From Psychroflexus halocasei (GTDB taxonomy: Bacteria; Bacteroidota; Bacteroidia; Flavobacteriales; Flavobacteriaceae), in NCBI RefSeq assembly GCF_900107595.1, contig NZ_FNQF01000001.1, positions 124,001 to 188,000 of the forward strand: 64,000 bases of DNA, written 5' to 3'. The notes under the pieces were generated by a model. The model ran no database searches, had not been told where the DNA came from, and saw only the letters and a program-made list of their open reading frames with translations. The position numbers and the translations under genes were made by a program. Numbering within the stretch: the stretch's first letter is position 1; each line of letters opens with the position of its first letter. Shown here one piece after another: positions 24,320-33,477 of the stretch.

Positions 24320-26705
24320 ATTTATCATCGTCAATGATATCCATCTGAGGTTTTCTGAAAGTTTTCTTGTTTGCAATATTACGTTCTAAAGACAATAATA
24401 ATGAAGGAAGCAATAGTAAGTTTGATAACATAGCGAAAAGCAAAGCTGCCGAAACAAGTCCGCCTAAGGCGACAGTTCCTCCAAAACTCGAAATCATGAA
24501 AACAGAGAAACCAAAGAATAAAACGATAGAAGTGTAAAACATACTTACCGCGGTTTCTCTTAAAGTTGGATAAACCGATCGTCTGATTTTCCAATTATTC
24601 GCCTTCAATTCTTGTCGATATTTTGCTAAAAAGTGAATTGTATCATCAACACTAATTCCAAAAGCAATACTAAAGACTAAAATTGTTGAAGGTTTTATTG
24701 GTATTCCAATATAACCCATCATGCCAGCTGTCATGATTAAAGGTAATAAGTTTGGCAGGAGTGAAATCAAAATCATACGGAATGACCTGAACATCCACGC
24801 CATAAATAATGCGATAAGCAAAATCGCCAAACCTAGAGATAAAAGTAAATTATTAACCAAGTAATAAGTCCCTTTTTGGTAGATTAAAGCTTTCCCAGTG
24901 AGGCTAACGTTATAACGATCTGGCGGAAATATTTTGTCAATTTCAGGCAGTAATCTTTCTTCTATTTTTTCAATTTCATCAGTTCCTATATCTTGCATAA
25001 AAACCGTCATACGTGCAAATTGCCCAGTAGAATCAACATAAGATGTGGTGCTACTTTGCCCTTCTCCTTCTGATAAACTTTTAAGGTAAGGCATCATAAA
25101 ATTACGCTCACCACGTGTTGGCAATTGGTAATATTTTTCTTTACCGTTATAATATGCTTGTTTAGAATACTTAGCTAAATTAACGACAGATAGAGGTTTT
25201 GAAAGTTCTTCAATATCATTAAGCTCACTTTCTAAACGTTCCATTTTCTTAAGTGTTGAAAGTTTAACAACACCATTCTTCTTTTTAGTATCTATCATAA
25301 TCTCAAGTGGCAAAACACCTTCAAATTCTTTCTCAAAAAATTTGAGATCCTGGAAAAATTCAGCCTTTTGTGGCATGTCTTCCAAAATGCTTCCTGAAAC
25401 TTTTATTTTATAAATACCTATAACACTCAACACCAAAATGGCAACTGTCACAAAATAAATTGTCACTCGTCTAAATCTTACCATTTTTACAATCCAATCA
25501 ACAAAACCTCCTATCCATTGCTTGCCAAGATGTTTTAAATGTTTCTCCCTAGGCGGTGGCATGTAGCTGTAAATAATTGGAATAATCAATAAGCTCAACA
25601 CAAAAATGGTGACGATATTAATTGAAGCCAGAATACCAAACTCCATTAACAGTTCACTTCCAGTAAGTACAAATGTTATGAATCCTGAAGCTGTCGTTAA
25701 GTTTGTCATCAAAGTAGCATTACCAACTTTTGTGATTACACGTTGTAAAGATTTGGCTTGGTTGCCATGTTTTTTAATTTCTTGTTGATATTTATTAATC
25801 AAGAAAATACAATTCGGAATACCAATAATAATAACCAACGGCGGTATGACCGCAGTGAGCACCGTAATCTCGAAACCGAGCAATCCTATAAAACCAAAAG
25901 CCCACATAACACCCACTACAACAGTAAACATGGCAATCAATGTGGCTCTAAAAGATCTGAAAAAGAAAAAGAAAATAAATGAAGTCACAAATAATGCTGC
26001 CAAGACAAACCATTGAATTTCTCCAACAATATTTTCTGAATTTAACGTTCTGATGTACGGCATACCGGAAACGTGAATTTCCATTTCAGATGTTGCTTTG
26101 AAATCATCGATGAGCGGTATAATTTTATTAACTACAAAATCTTTTCGCAAAGAGGAGTTAACAATACTGTCATGCAAATAAATAGCCGTTTGCACTGTCT
26201 GATTATTAGGACTAATAATCAAACCTTTGTAAAACGGTAAATCTTTAATAAGAGTTTGTTGATATTCTTTTAAATCAGCTTCGGTTAAATCTTTACTTTG
26301 ATCTAAAATAAAATCAAAATCAAATCGCTTAGGATTCTCTTTTTTAACAAGTTTCTGCAGATTATGTATTCCTAAAACTGATTTAACTTCAGGGAATGTT
26401 GCAATAGTATCTGCAAGTTTTTTCCATGATTGAAAATGCTTTGGTGTAAAAAGATTTCCATCATTTGTCCCTATCATCATTAAGTTACCATCACTCCCAA
26501 AGCGCTTAGTAAATGTTTCAAACTGTTGATTTATTTCAGCATCATCGGGAAGTAAGTTTGCTTCTGTGTAAGAAAAACGCATGTTTTTCCATTGGAGCGC
26601 TAGCAAAAAAGTAGCCACTACAAGAAGAACAATGATAAGAATTCGGTTCCTTAAAATAGAACTTGCAAGCGTGTTCCAAAAACCAGTGCTGAAAAGCTTT
26701 TGCAT
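24318..26705 (-). CDS. RND superfamily exporter of the MMPL type
   Basis: A 795-residue membrane protein with two MMPL halves. One membrane anchor is at the N-terminus (ILIIVLLVVATFLLAL), followed by a periplasmic domain of about 190 residues, five to six helices starting at WFVLAALFVTSFIFFFFF, a second periplasmic domain, and a second helix bundle starting YLVNNLLLSLGLAILLIALF. The charged helix residues for proton coupling are present as FGISVDDTIHF in the second half. Members export lipids, sterol-like compounds or drugs; this one's substrate is unknown. It has its own putative promoter in the short gap after the DUF5686 gene. Confidence 0.9.
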   Translation of the reverse strand: MQKLFSTGFWNTLASSILRNRILIIVLLVVATFLLALQWKNMRFSYTEANLLPDDAEINQQFETFTKRFGSDGNLMMIGTNDGNLFTPKHFQSWKKLADTIATFPEVKSVLGIHNLQKLVKKENPKRFDFDFILDQSKDLTEADLKEYQQTLIKDLPFYKGLIISPNNQTVQTAIYLHDSIVNSSLRKDFVVNKIIPLIDDFKATSEMEIHVSGMPYIRTLNSENIVGEIQWFVLAALFVTSFIFFFFFRSFRATLIAMFTVVVGVMWAFGFIGLLGFEITVLTAVIPPLVIIIGIPNCIFLINKYQQEIKKHGNQAKSLQRVITKVGNATLMTNLTTASGFITFVLTGSELLMEFGILASINIVTIFVLSLLIIPIIYSYMPPPREKHLKHLGKQWIGGFVDWIVKMVRFRRVTIYFVTVAILVLSVIGIYKIKVSGSILEDMPQKAEFFQDLKFFEKEFEGVLPLEIMIDTKKKNGVVKLSTLKKMERLESELNDIEELSKPLSVVNLAKYSKQAYYNGKEKYYQLPTRGERNFMMPYLKSLSEGEGQSSTTSYVDSTGQFARMTVFMQDIGTDEIEKIEERLLPEIDKIFPPDRYNVSLTGKALIYQKGTYYLVNNLLLSLGLAILLIALFMAWMFRSFRMILISLLPNLLPLIMTAGMMGYIGIPIKPSTILVFSIAFGISVDDTIHFLAKYRQELKANNWKIRRSVYPTLRETAVSMFYTSIVLFFGFSVFMISSFGGTVALGGLVSAALLFAMLSNLLLLPSLLLSLERNIANKKTFRKPQMDIIDDDK

Positions 26706-26724
26706 AATCTGAATTTAAAATTTA

Positions 26725-26732
26725 CAAATGTA
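26725..26732 (-). promoter_or_regulatory. Possible -7 element for the MMPL gene
   Basis: The minus strand reads TACATTTG, an exact TAnnTTTG match 20 bases before the ATG at 26705. No -33 element was seen at 19-22 bases upstream, so the gene may also be read through from the DUF5686 gene. Confidence 0.4.
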
Positions 26733-26761
26733 TAAAACACGATGATATTTTCCGCTTAAAA

Positions 26762-29062
26762 TCAAAGCTTTAGATAAAATGTAAATTTGAAAGATACGTT
26801 GTCTTCAAATTTAGGTAAATGATAAGCTCCATAGCGATAAGCAAGACTTAAACCAAAACCAAATATAACGTTATTAAGTTCGACTGCAGCCTCATTATAA
26901 ACCTTATCAATCGTTTTAAATTCAATTTCTTGATGTTTAAATTTATCTAAAAAATCACCTACTGCATGTCGACTGATCAATACCAATTGCGGTTGCATAA
27001 AACGATTAATACGATAACTAGGAAAATAATGTTTGAAGTGTAATGTTGCTTGTCTTGAGCTGAAAAATTCGTTGAAATACATGGTTTCAAAACTTTTAAC
27101 ACCTGCCACTGAAAAACGATTAACGATTTTTTCTTTATTCGGACTGTTAGGTAAAGCATGAAAAGCATGCGTAATTGGTAAATCGCCAAAACCGATGTTT
27201 CCTTCCAAATTAAGTTCAGAAGTGTGATTATTAATATGTTGATAGATGTAATCAAATTTAGCGCTCACTTTGGTAAAGCTCAAATCACTATTAAAAACAT
27301 CAGAAAAACTTTGCTCAACTTGTGCACTTATTGTTGGTGAGTTTTCACTTTGCAAAAACACACGATCATCTATAGAAAGATGAGTTGAATTTGGTGTCCA
27401 TCTCAAACCAAACTTAGCAGTAGAGAGTTTGTAATCTTTCAATATTCCGTCTGAACTTTCAAATTGATAAGGCCTTGTTTGTTCAATTTCACTTCTTTCA
27501 AAACGAAGCTCAGTCATAATCTTTGGTGAAAAATTATGCTGAATATCAAGACCAACAGTTTTGTATTTATAAAAATAAGTGATATTAACCAAGCGTGGTT
27601 CGAAGAGTGAATAAGCGCGCTGATCAGTCATATATTTATTGGTCCCAACTTCGTTAATGTCCTGTGCATAATCAACATTCAGCCAAGTATTGGTTTCTTT
27701 ATTTAATAAAGCACCTCCGCTAAAACCATGCTTGAAACTAGCATCTTTCGTTCCGTAAGCCACGTAAGTCCCTAAACGAAAACGATCAGAAAAGCGTGAG
27801 TTTGTTTGAAAACCAAGACCAAATCTAAATCCTTCGTAATTGTTTAATTTCACAAGTCTTTTTAAATCAACATCAGCGAAATTGATAGGAAAAAAACCGC
27901 GTTTAAAAGCATTGCGCCTTCTTAATCGGGAGCTTAAATTGTTATTTGAGACGTAATCAGAAACATATTGACCAGACTTTGGCGCTTCAGTCATAAACTC
28001 ATAAGCAATATTTTGCCATAAATTAATTTCTTTTGGCTTCCCTGAGTAAAATTTAGTTTGAACGATTGTGTTATCTGTTGTTTCGTCTAAATCGGAAATA
28101 TCATCATAAACACGCAAATGTGATAGATAAGCCTGTGGTTCATCAGTAAAACTGCTTTGCTGGATTTCCCCAAGTTTAATTGAACCACCAAAAAAAGAAA
28201 GCTTTTCGCCTCCATATCCTGGCCGTATATATAGTTCTTGACTTAAAGGAAATTGGTTAAAAGACTCAAAAGTTGACATAAAATACAATTGATATTCCGC
28301 ATCAAAAGACATGGTATAATTTTCAATTGCATCAGTTTTATTATTCATAAAAATTAAGCCTTGCCATGCATATCGACTTTGCCTTGATTTATAAAAAAGT
28401 ATTGTTTGTCTTTCATCTTGATGTAAAGTGTAAAATTGGTAAGCTCGGTAACGGGTACTTCCTAATGCTGAATAAATTTTGTCTTTTAAGAAATTAATTT
28501 TATTTTGAAATAAATTATAACTTACAATATTTTGACGAATCACATTGTAATCAATTTGATCAAAACCATTGATATCGATTTGGTCAATAATCACTTGATC
28601 CGTCGAACCTTTATATTTTTTATATTCAGAAGATTTTCTTAAATCGAAAATTAATGAATCATTTTGAGGGTCAATTTTCGTTCGCTCAACAACACGTGAT
28701 TTAAACTTTAACAATGATGCCTTTAAAATAAGGCTATCAAGTTTGTTTTTTTCTTTATTGCCAAGGATCTTTGGAGAAGAAGAAGGTTTCAAAAAAATCG
28801 TGTCTTGTTTTTGATACAAGAAATTGACATCTTGGTAAAAAGCAGCTTTAATAGTAAGACTATCTTTAAACTTTTTACCAAAAAGTAAATCACCATCAAG
28901 ATTAGATTGATAAACTTGATGGTGTTTTGTGATAAGTATAGCGTTAGCTATTGGTTTTTTGCTCTCAGCATCTATAAGTTTGAGCGTGTCTTTTGATCTT
29001 ATTTGGCCATGAACTAGTAGGCTTGCAAAAATGAAGCAAAAGACAAAAAATAGTGATTTCAA
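26762..29062 (-). CDS. DUF5686 family outer membrane protein with carboxypeptidase-like regulatory domain
   Basis: A 766-residue Bacteroidota envelope protein. Signal peptide MKSLFFVFCFIFASLLVHGQ, then a CarboxypepD-reg-like beta sandwich (TLKLIDAESKKPIANAILIT), then a long region typical of DUF5686 with QDIDING-like DQIDINGFDQIDYNVIRQNI and repeated amphipathic beta strands (FRLGTYVAYGTKDASFKHGF, ATLHFKHYFPSYRINRFMQP) ending in a beta-signal-like KFTFYLKL. It is likely a TonB-receptor-like or Omp85-like outer membrane barrel of unknown function. It lies 18 bases after frr on the same strand. Confidence 0.85.
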   Translation of the reverse strand: MKSLFFVFCFIFASLLVHGQIRSKDTLKLIDAESKKPIANAILITKHHQVYQSNLDGDLLFGKKFKDSLTIKAAFYQDVNFLYQKQDTIFLKPSSSPKILGNKEKNKLDSLILKASLLKFKSRVVERTKIDPQNDSLIFDLRKSSEYKKYKGSTDQVIIDQIDINGFDQIDYNVIRQNIVSYNLFQNKINFLKDKIYSALGSTRYRAYQFYTLHQDERQTILFYKSRQSRYAWQGLIFMNNKTDAIENYTMSFDAEYQLYFMSTFESFNQFPLSQELYIRPGYGGEKLSFFGGSIKLGEIQQSSFTDEPQAYLSHLRVYDDISDLDETTDNTIVQTKFYSGKPKEINLWQNIAYEFMTEAPKSGQYVSDYVSNNNLSSRLRRRNAFKRGFFPINFADVDLKRLVKLNNYEGFRFGLGFQTNSRFSDRFRLGTYVAYGTKDASFKHGFSGGALLNKETNTWLNVDYAQDINEVGTNKYMTDQRAYSLFEPRLVNITYFYKYKTVGLDIQHNFSPKIMTELRFERSEIEQTRPYQFESSDGILKDYKLSTAKFGLRWTPNSTHLSIDDRVFLQSENSPTISAQVEQSFSDVFNSDLSFTKVSAKFDYIYQHINNHTSELNLEGNIGFGDLPITHAFHALPNSPNKEKIVNRFSVAGVKSFETMYFNEFFSSRQATLHFKHYFPSYRINRFMQPQLVLISRHAVGDFLDKFKHQEIEFKTIDKVYNEAAVELNNVIFGFGLSLAYRYGAYHLPKFEDNVSFKFTFYLKL

Positions 29063-29080
29063 AAAAGTGATTTTTAAAAC

Positions 29081-29635
29081 TTAAACCGTCATAATCTCTT
29101 TGTCTTTAACTTCATAGATCGCATCTATTTTCTCGATATGTCGATCAGTTAGTTTTTGAACATCAGCTTCCACATCTTTCTGTAAATCTTCAGAAAGATC
29201 TAATTTTTTAATTTCAGATAAAGCATTTCTTCTATCATTTCGAACACCTACTTTAGCTTCTTCAGCCTCAGCTTTAGCTTGTTTTGACAATTGCATACGA
29301 CGCTCCTCGGTTAATGGTGGCACATTGATGATCACATGCGTTCCATTATTCATCGGGTTAAAACCTAAATTAGCATTCATAATCCCTTTTTCAATTTCTT
29401 GAATCAGTGATTTTTCAAATGGCTGAATAGATAAAGTTCTTGCATCTGGCGTATTGATATTACTCACCTGAGAAAGTGGCGTCTGTGAACCATAATATTC
29501 TATTTTCACAGAATTAAGCATCGTTGGGTTAGCTTTACCAGCCCTGATGTTCATCAATTGTTTTTCTAAATGTGTTATAGCGTTTTGCATAGCTTCTTCA
29601 GCACTATCCAAAACAAAATCTACATCTTCGTTCAT
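29081..29635 (-). CDS. frr: Ribosome recycling factor
   Basis: A 184-residue RRF that releases ribosomes from mRNA after termination, with EF-G. Signature segments are LMNIRAGKANPTML, VKIEYYGSQTPLSQVSNI, PLTEERRMQLSKQAKAEAEE and VRNDRRNALSEIKK. Length is exactly typical. It follows pyrH with a ten-base gap, the usual arrangement. Confidence 0.98.
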   Translation of the reverse strand: MNEDVDFVLDSAEEAMQNAITHLEKQLMNIRAGKANPTMLNSVKIEYYGSQTPLSQVSNINTPDARTLSIQPFEKSLIQEIEKGIMNANLGFNPMNNGTHVIINVPPLTEERRMQLSKQAKAEAEEAKVGVRNDRRNALSEIKKLDLSEDLQKDVEADVQKLTDRHIEKIDAIYEVKDKEIMTV

Positions 29636-29645
29636 AAAATTTTAT

Positions 29646-30353
29646 TTAAAGATTCACTTTTGTTCCTATATTTTTACCTGAAATCAATTTATGGAGATTT
29701 CCGCTTGTATTCATATCAAACACAATAATTGGCAACTTATTTTCTTGACTCAATGTAAAAGCAGTTGTATCCATCACTTTTAAGCCACGCTTAAGAACAT
29801 CATCAAAAGTAATTGCATCAAATTTTGTTGCATCTTGATTTTGTTCAGGGTCAGAAGTGTAAATTCCATCCACACGTGTTCCTTTTAAAATAACATCAGC
29901 TTCTATTTCAATAGCGCGTAAAACAGCTGCCGAATCTGTTGTAAAGTATGGATTACCTGTCCCTCCTCCAAAAATAACAACACGTCCTTTTTGCATGTGT
30001 CTCATCGCTTTTCTTCTGATAAAAGGCTCAGCAACTTCATTGATTTTTACGGCAGACTGAAGACGAGTTTCCATACCAGCATCTTCACAAGCGCTTTGCA
30101 AGGCAAGGCCATTAATCACTGTTGCCAACATGCCCATGTGGTCACCTTGAACACGATCCATTCCTTTACTTGCTCCAGCAACACCTCTAAAAATATTGCC
30201 ACCTCCAATAACGACTGCAACTTCAACACCTTGGTCTACAACTGATTTGATTTCTTCAGCATAGTCTTTTAATCGTTCAGGATCAATGCCATATTGACGA
30301 TCGCCCATTAAAGCTTCTCCAGAAAGTTTAAGTAATATTCTTTTGTATTGCAT
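29646..30353 (-). CDS. pyrH: Uridylate (UMP) kinase
   Basis: A 235-residue amino-acid-kinase-fold UMP kinase. Motifs are [16 protein letters not shown] at the N-terminus, [33 protein letters not shown] and [14 protein letters not shown]. The frame is open to an ATG at 30410, but the start is ATG 30353: the extra 19 residues match nothing in the family, and a promoter element lies between the two candidates. It heads the pyrH-frr unit. Confidence 0.97.
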   Translation of the reverse strand: MQYKRILLKLSGEALMGDRQYGIDPERLKDYAEEIKSVVDQGVEVAVVIGGGNIFRGVAGASKGMDRVQGDHMGMLATVINGLALQSACEDAGMETRLQSAVKINEVAEPFIRRKAMRHMQKGRVVIFGGGTGNPYFTTDSAAVLRAIEIEADVILKGTRVDGIYTSDPEQNQDATKFDAITFDDVLKRGLKVMDTTAFTLSQENKLPIIVFDMNTSGNLHKLISGKNIGTKVNL

Positions 30354-30370
30354 AAGTTTATAATGTGTTG

Positions 30371-30404
30371 CAAATATATGGATATTCTTTATTGGATAAA
30401 GCAA
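30371..30404 (-). promoter_or_regulatory. pyrH-frr promoter
   Basis: The minus strand has TATATTTG at 30378-30371 and TTG at 30404-30402, spacer 23. The start point would be near 30364, just before the pyrH ATG at 30353. It rules out the longer pyrH reading. Confidence 0.5.
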
Positions 30405-30465
30405 TGTCATTTGATTTTTAACAAGAAGTAAGAATCATTTGTTAAACAGCAATTTAAATCATAAA

Positions 30466-30499
30466 AAAACTGCTTTAAGCAGAAGCCTAAAGCAGTTTT
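30466..30499 (-). terminator. Intrinsic terminator after tsf
   Basis: Arms AAAACTGCTTTA (30466-30477) and TAAAGCAGTTTT (30488-30499) form a perfect 12-bp stem with a 10-base loop. On the minus strand it is followed by a T run, 24 bases after the tsf stop, and ends the rpsB-tsf transcript. Confidence 0.85.
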
Positions 30500-30522
30500 A
30501 TATATTTCAAGTAAAAATGATT

Positions 30523-31347
30523 TTACACCAATGCTACTCTTTCAAAAGCGACAACTTTAGCGTCATCACCAACAGTTTTTACGTGCTGTGCAATTGAAAT
30601 TTTGTTATCTTTGATAAAAGCTTGGTTTACCAAAGTGTTATCTTTAAAGTAACGTTTGATCTTTCCTTGCGCAATTTTATCTAGCATATCTTCTGGCTTA
30701 CCTTCTTGTCTTAACTGATCTTTTGCAATTTCGATTTCTTTTTCGACAGTTGTTTGATCAACACCTTCTTCATCAAGTGCAACAGGATTCATAGCAGCAG
30801 CTTGCATAGAAACATCTTTAGCCACTTCTTCAGCTTTTTCGCCAGCTTTAGACAAACCAGTTAAAACAGCAATTTTATTTCCAGCGTGGATGTATGAACC
30901 TACAAACTCAGCTTCTAAAGCTCTGAAATCTCCGATTTCAAGCTTCTCACCGATCACACCTGTTTGCTCTATTAATTTCTCTTCAACACTTAATCCATCA
31001 ATATCAGCCTTTAAAAGCTCATCTTTTGAATTTGTGTTTAAAGCTATTTCAGCAAGTTGAGTTGCTAAGCTAACAAAGCTATCATTTTTAGCAACGAAGT
31101 CAGTTTCACAGTTTAATGAAACGATAACACCTTTATTGTTGTCAGCATTGACTTTTGCGATAACAGCACCTTCTGAAGATTCACGGTCAGCTCTTTTAGC
31201 AGCAACCTTTTGACCTTGCTTACGAAGAACTTCTACTGCTTTATCAAAATCGCCTTCAGCTTCTACTAAAGCTTTTTTGCAATCCATCATACCTGCTCCG
31301 GTAGATTTTCTTAATTTATTTACTTCTGCAGCGGTTATTTTAGACAT
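30523..31347 (-). CDS. tsf: Translation elongation factor Ts
   Basis: A 274-residue EF-Ts, the nucleotide exchange factor for EF-Tu. The N-terminal UBA-like domain has VNKLRKSTGAGMMDCKKALV, followed by AVEVLRKQGQKVAAKRADRE and CETDFVAKNDSF, all diagnostic. The C-terminal GKPEDMLDKIAQGKIKRYF matches the core domain end. It is transcribed after rpsB; a weak hairpin lies between them. Confidence 0.98.
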   Translation of the reverse strand: MSKITAAEVNKLRKSTGAGMMDCKKALVEAEGDFDKAVEVLRKQGQKVAAKRADRESSEGAVIAKVNADNNKGVIVSLNCETDFVAKNDSFVSLATQLAEIALNTNSKDELLKADIDGLSVEEKLIEQTGVIGEKLEIGDFRALEAEFVGSYIHAGNKIAVLTGLSKAGEKAEEVAKDVSMQAAAMNPVALDEEGVDQTTVEKEIEIAKDQLRQEGKPEDMLDKIAQGKIKRYFKDNTLVNQAFIKDNKISIAQHVKTVGDDAKVVAFERVALV

Positions 31348-31363
31348 AATATTTTAATTTAAA

Positions 31364-31410
31364 AAAAGTCGTAAAGAAACTCACCTTAAGAAAGAAACTA
31401 AACGACTTTT
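31364..31410 (-). terminator. Hairpin between rpsB and tsf
   Basis: AAAAGTCGT (31364-31372) and ACGACTTTT (31402-31410) can pair as a 9-bp stem with a 29-base loop. On the minus strand it ends in a T run. It could be a partial terminator setting the rpsB to tsf ratio. Confidence 0.5.
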
Positions 31411-31431
31411 AAATTGTCAAACAATTTTATT

Positions 31432-32331
31432 TTATTTTTCTTCTTTAGATGAATTAGCTTTATCTAAGGTTTCCTTTTTAGATTCAAGTTTAACCTCTTT
31501 TTTAGCTTCTTTCATATCTTTTTTGTCTTCAGGATCTTGAGAAGGAACTTCAGCTTTAGCTTTTGCTTCTTCTTTAGCTTTCGCTTCCTCTTTTTCCTTT
31601 TTCAACTCAGCCTTTTTTTCAGCGGCTTTAGCTTTAGCATCATGACGTTCTTGAACGCCTTCAACGATTGCGTCTGACATATAAGAAACCACTTTTTGAA
31701 TAGATTTAGAAGCATCGTCGTTAGCTGGCACTGCGTAATCAACATCTCTTGGGTTAGAGTTTGTATCGATCATTGCAAAAACAGGAATGTTTAATTTTTG
31801 AGCTTCCTTAACAGCGATGTGCTCTCTTAAAGTGTCAACAACAAAAAGTGCTGCTGGTAATCTTGTCATATCAGAAATAGAACCTAAGTTCTTTTCTAAT
31901 TTAGCACGCATACGGTTCACTTGAAGTTGTTCTTTCTTTGATAAAGAGTCGAAAGAACCGTCTTTTTTCATTTTGTCAACAGCAGCCATTTTCTTAACTG
32001 ACTTTCTGATTGTAACAAAGTTAGTTAACATACCACCTGGCCATCTTTCTGTGATGTAAGGCATGTTAGCTTTTTTAGCTTCGTCAGCAACGATTTCTTT
32101 TGCTTGCTTTTTAGTTGCAACAAACAAAATTTTACGTCCACTTCCAGCAATTTTTGCAAGTGCGTCAGCAGTTTCTTGCATTTTTGCTGCAGTTTTATAT
32201 AAGTTGATGATGTGAATACCATTACGCTCCATATAGATATAAGGCGCCATATTTGGATTCCATCGTCTAGTCAAGTGTCCGAAGTGAACACCTGCATCTA
32301 GCAATTCTTTTACTTCTACTTCTTTTGCCAT
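31432..32331 (-). CDS. rpsB: 30S ribosomal protein S2 with long charged C-terminal tail
   Basis: A 299-residue S2. The core is canonical: EVKELLDAGVHFGHLTRRWN, ILFVATKKQAKEIV, ERWPGGMLTNF and FAMIDTNSNPRDVDYAVPAND. After about residue 228 there is an extra tail of some 70 residues made almost only of Lys, Glu, Ala and Asp (KKAELKKEKEEAKAKEEAKA and onward), longer than in most S2 proteins. Such acidic/basic tails occur in Bacteroidota, but this one is large. The gene is followed by tsf as usual, and preceded by a hairpin with a UUCG loop. Confidence 0.97.
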   Translation of the reverse strand: MAKEVEVKELLDAGVHFGHLTRRWNPNMAPYIYMERNGIHIINLYKTAAKMQETADALAKIAGSGRKILFVATKKQAKEIVADEAKKANMPYITERWPGGMLTNFVTIRKSVKKMAAVDKMKKDGSFDSLSKKEQLQVNRMRAKLEKNLGSISDMTRLPAALFVVDTLREHIAVKEAQKLNIPVFAMIDTNSNPRDVDYAVPANDDASKSIQKVVSYMSDAIVEGVQERHDAKAKAAEKKAELKKEKEEAKAKEEAKAKAEVPSQDPEDKKDMKEAKKEVKLESKKETLDKANSSKEEK

Positions 32332-32422
32332 TTTTGTAATAGTTTACGTTCTTGTTTCGAATAGCAACAAATAAGTGGCAAATCAAGTGATTTGGCCTTA
32401 TTCATTTAGATGCTAAACTAAG

Positions 32423-32438
32423 CTGAGGCGAACCTCAG
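32423..32438 (-). promoter_or_regulatory. UUCG tetraloop hairpin between rpsI and rpsB
   Basis: On the minus strand CTGAGG-TTCG-CCTCAG forms a 6-bp stem closed by a UUCG tetraloop. It starts 53 bases after the rpsI stop and ends 92 bases before the rpsB ATG. No T run follows, so it looks more like part of a 5' leader of rpsB, or an RNA processing or stability element, than a terminator. Confidence 0.5.
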
Positions 32439-32490
32439 GAATACAAAAAACAATTATTTTAAATTTTATGCCGCTATGCAGCAGTACCAA

Positions 32491-32877
32491 TTAACGTTTT
32501 GAGAATTGGAATTTCTTTCTTGCTTTCTTCTGACCGAATTTCTTTCTCTCTACCATTCTTGGGTCTCTCATTAAAAGACCTTCTGGTTTTAAGATCGAAC
32601 GATTCTCAGGATCAAGCTCGCACATTGCGCGAGAAATAGCTAATCTGATCGCTTCTGCTTGACCAGTGATACCACCACCAAAAACATTGATGTTTAAATC
32701 AAATTGTCCAGCGTTATCAGTCAATTCTAAAGCTTGATTTACTTTGTAAAGCAAAGGTCCAGTTGTAAAATAATCTGCAGCTTTCTTTTTGTTAATCGTA
32801 ATCTCACCTTTTCCTTCAGAAAGATAAACTCTAGCTACCGCTGTTTTTCTACGACCAATTTTGTGAATTGTCTCCAT
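32491..32877 (-). CDS. rpsI: 30S ribosomal protein S9
   Basis: A 128-residue S9. Diagnostic segments are IGRRKTAVARVYLSEGKGEI at the N-terminus, VFGGGITGQAEAIRLAISRA in the middle and the basic tail KKFGQKKARKKFQFSKR, whose last Arg contacts the P-site tRNA. It directly follows rplM without a spacer, the usual pair. Confidence 0.99.
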   Translation of the reverse strand: METIHKIGRRKTAVARVYLSEGKGEITINKKKAADYFTTGPLLYKVNQALELTDNAGQFDLNINVFGGGITGQAEAIRLAISRAMCELDPENRSILKPEGLLMRDPRMVERKKFGQKKARKKFQFSKR

Positions 32878-33333
32878 TTACACGAGTTCGTTTATGTTAA
32901 TTTCTTTTGGTTTTTGAGCATCTAAAGTATGCTCTGCATCTGTAAAAACACGTAGATTTCTGAACAATGCAGAACCTAATTTGTTTTTAGGAAGCATTCC
33001 TTTTACAGATTTTTCGACAAGTCTTTCTGGGTTCTTATCGAAGATTTCTTGCGCTTTCAAGCTTCTTTGACCTCCTGGATATCCAGTATATCTTAAATAC
33101 TCTTTAGCGTCCCATTTTTTGCCCGTCAGGTTAACTTTTGCAGCATTGATAACGATAACATTATCACCACAGTCAACGTGAGGTGTAAAGTCTGGCTTGT
33201 GCTTTCCTCTCAATAGCTTTGCTACTGCTGAAGACAAGCGTCCAAGCGACTGACCGTCAGCATCTACAACAAGCCACTGTTTATTTACAGTGTTTTTGTT
33301 TGCAGAAACTGTTTTGTAACTTAATGTGTCCAC
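32878..33333 (-). CDS. rplM: 50S ribosomal protein L13
   Basis: A 151-residue L13. Diagnostic segments are KQWLVVDADGQSLGRLSSAV, LLRGKHKPDFTPHVDCGDNV and GMLPKNKLGSALFRNLRVF. It is first in the rplM-rpsI operon and is preceded by a strong consensus promoter and a short hairpin-bearing leader. Confidence 0.99.
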   Translation of the reverse strand: MDTLSYKTVSANKNTVNKQWLVVDADGQSLGRLSSAVAKLLRGKHKPDFTPHVDCGDNVIVINAAKVNLTGKKWDAKEYLRYTGYPGGQRSLKAQEIFDKNPERLVEKSVKGMLPKNKLGSALFRNLRVFTDAEHTLDAQKPKEININELV

Positions 33334-33366
33334 ACTTAACTTTTTTATTATTAAACATTCCTATTT

Positions 33367-33388
33367 CCTATTCTGCGTACAAAATAGG
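33367..33388 (-). promoter_or_regulatory. Hairpin at the start of the rplM leader
   Basis: CCTATT (33367-33372) and AATAGG (33383-33388) pair at the 5' end of the transcript predicted from the promoter just upstream, 34-55 bases before the rplM ATG. It could be a binding site for an r-protein or a stabilising 5' hairpin; no known leader was recognised. Confidence 0.35.
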
Positions 33389-33392
33389 CGTG

Positions 33393-33423
33393 CAAATTTA
33401 CAATTATAAATTTAGATAGCAAA
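33393..33423 (-). promoter_or_regulatory. rplM-rpsI promoter (TTTG, 19 bases, TAAATTTG)
   Basis: On the minus strand TTTG (33423-33420) and TAAATTTG (33400-33393) are separated by 19 bases, a full consensus match for the Bacteroidota primary sigma factor. The start point would be near 33386, giving a leader of about 53 bases. Confidence 0.7.
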
Positions 33424-33446
33424 TTGGAATTGAATTTTTATCTTTA

Positions 33447-33477
33447 AGCCTTCTATTTATCAAGTGGTTAGAAGGCT
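33447..33477. other. Inverted repeat in the gap upstream of rplM
   Basis: In the 355-base gap 33334-33688, AGCCTTCTA (33447-33455) and TAGAAGGCT (33469-33477) form a 9-bp stem. It lies upstream of the rplM promoter, and its role is unknown. The rest of the gap holds the rplM promoter and leader, the terminator at 33641-33661, and a second possible minus-strand TATATTTG at 33606-33599. Confidence 0.4.

Noticed and set aside
24379-26000. Small frames on either strand within the MMPL exporter gene
   Set aside because: They overlap a full-length, well-conserved gene and have no family features.
30351-30410. Longer pyrH reading from ATG 30410
   Set aside because: The extra 19 residues do not fit UMP kinases and a -7 promoter element lies between the two starts.
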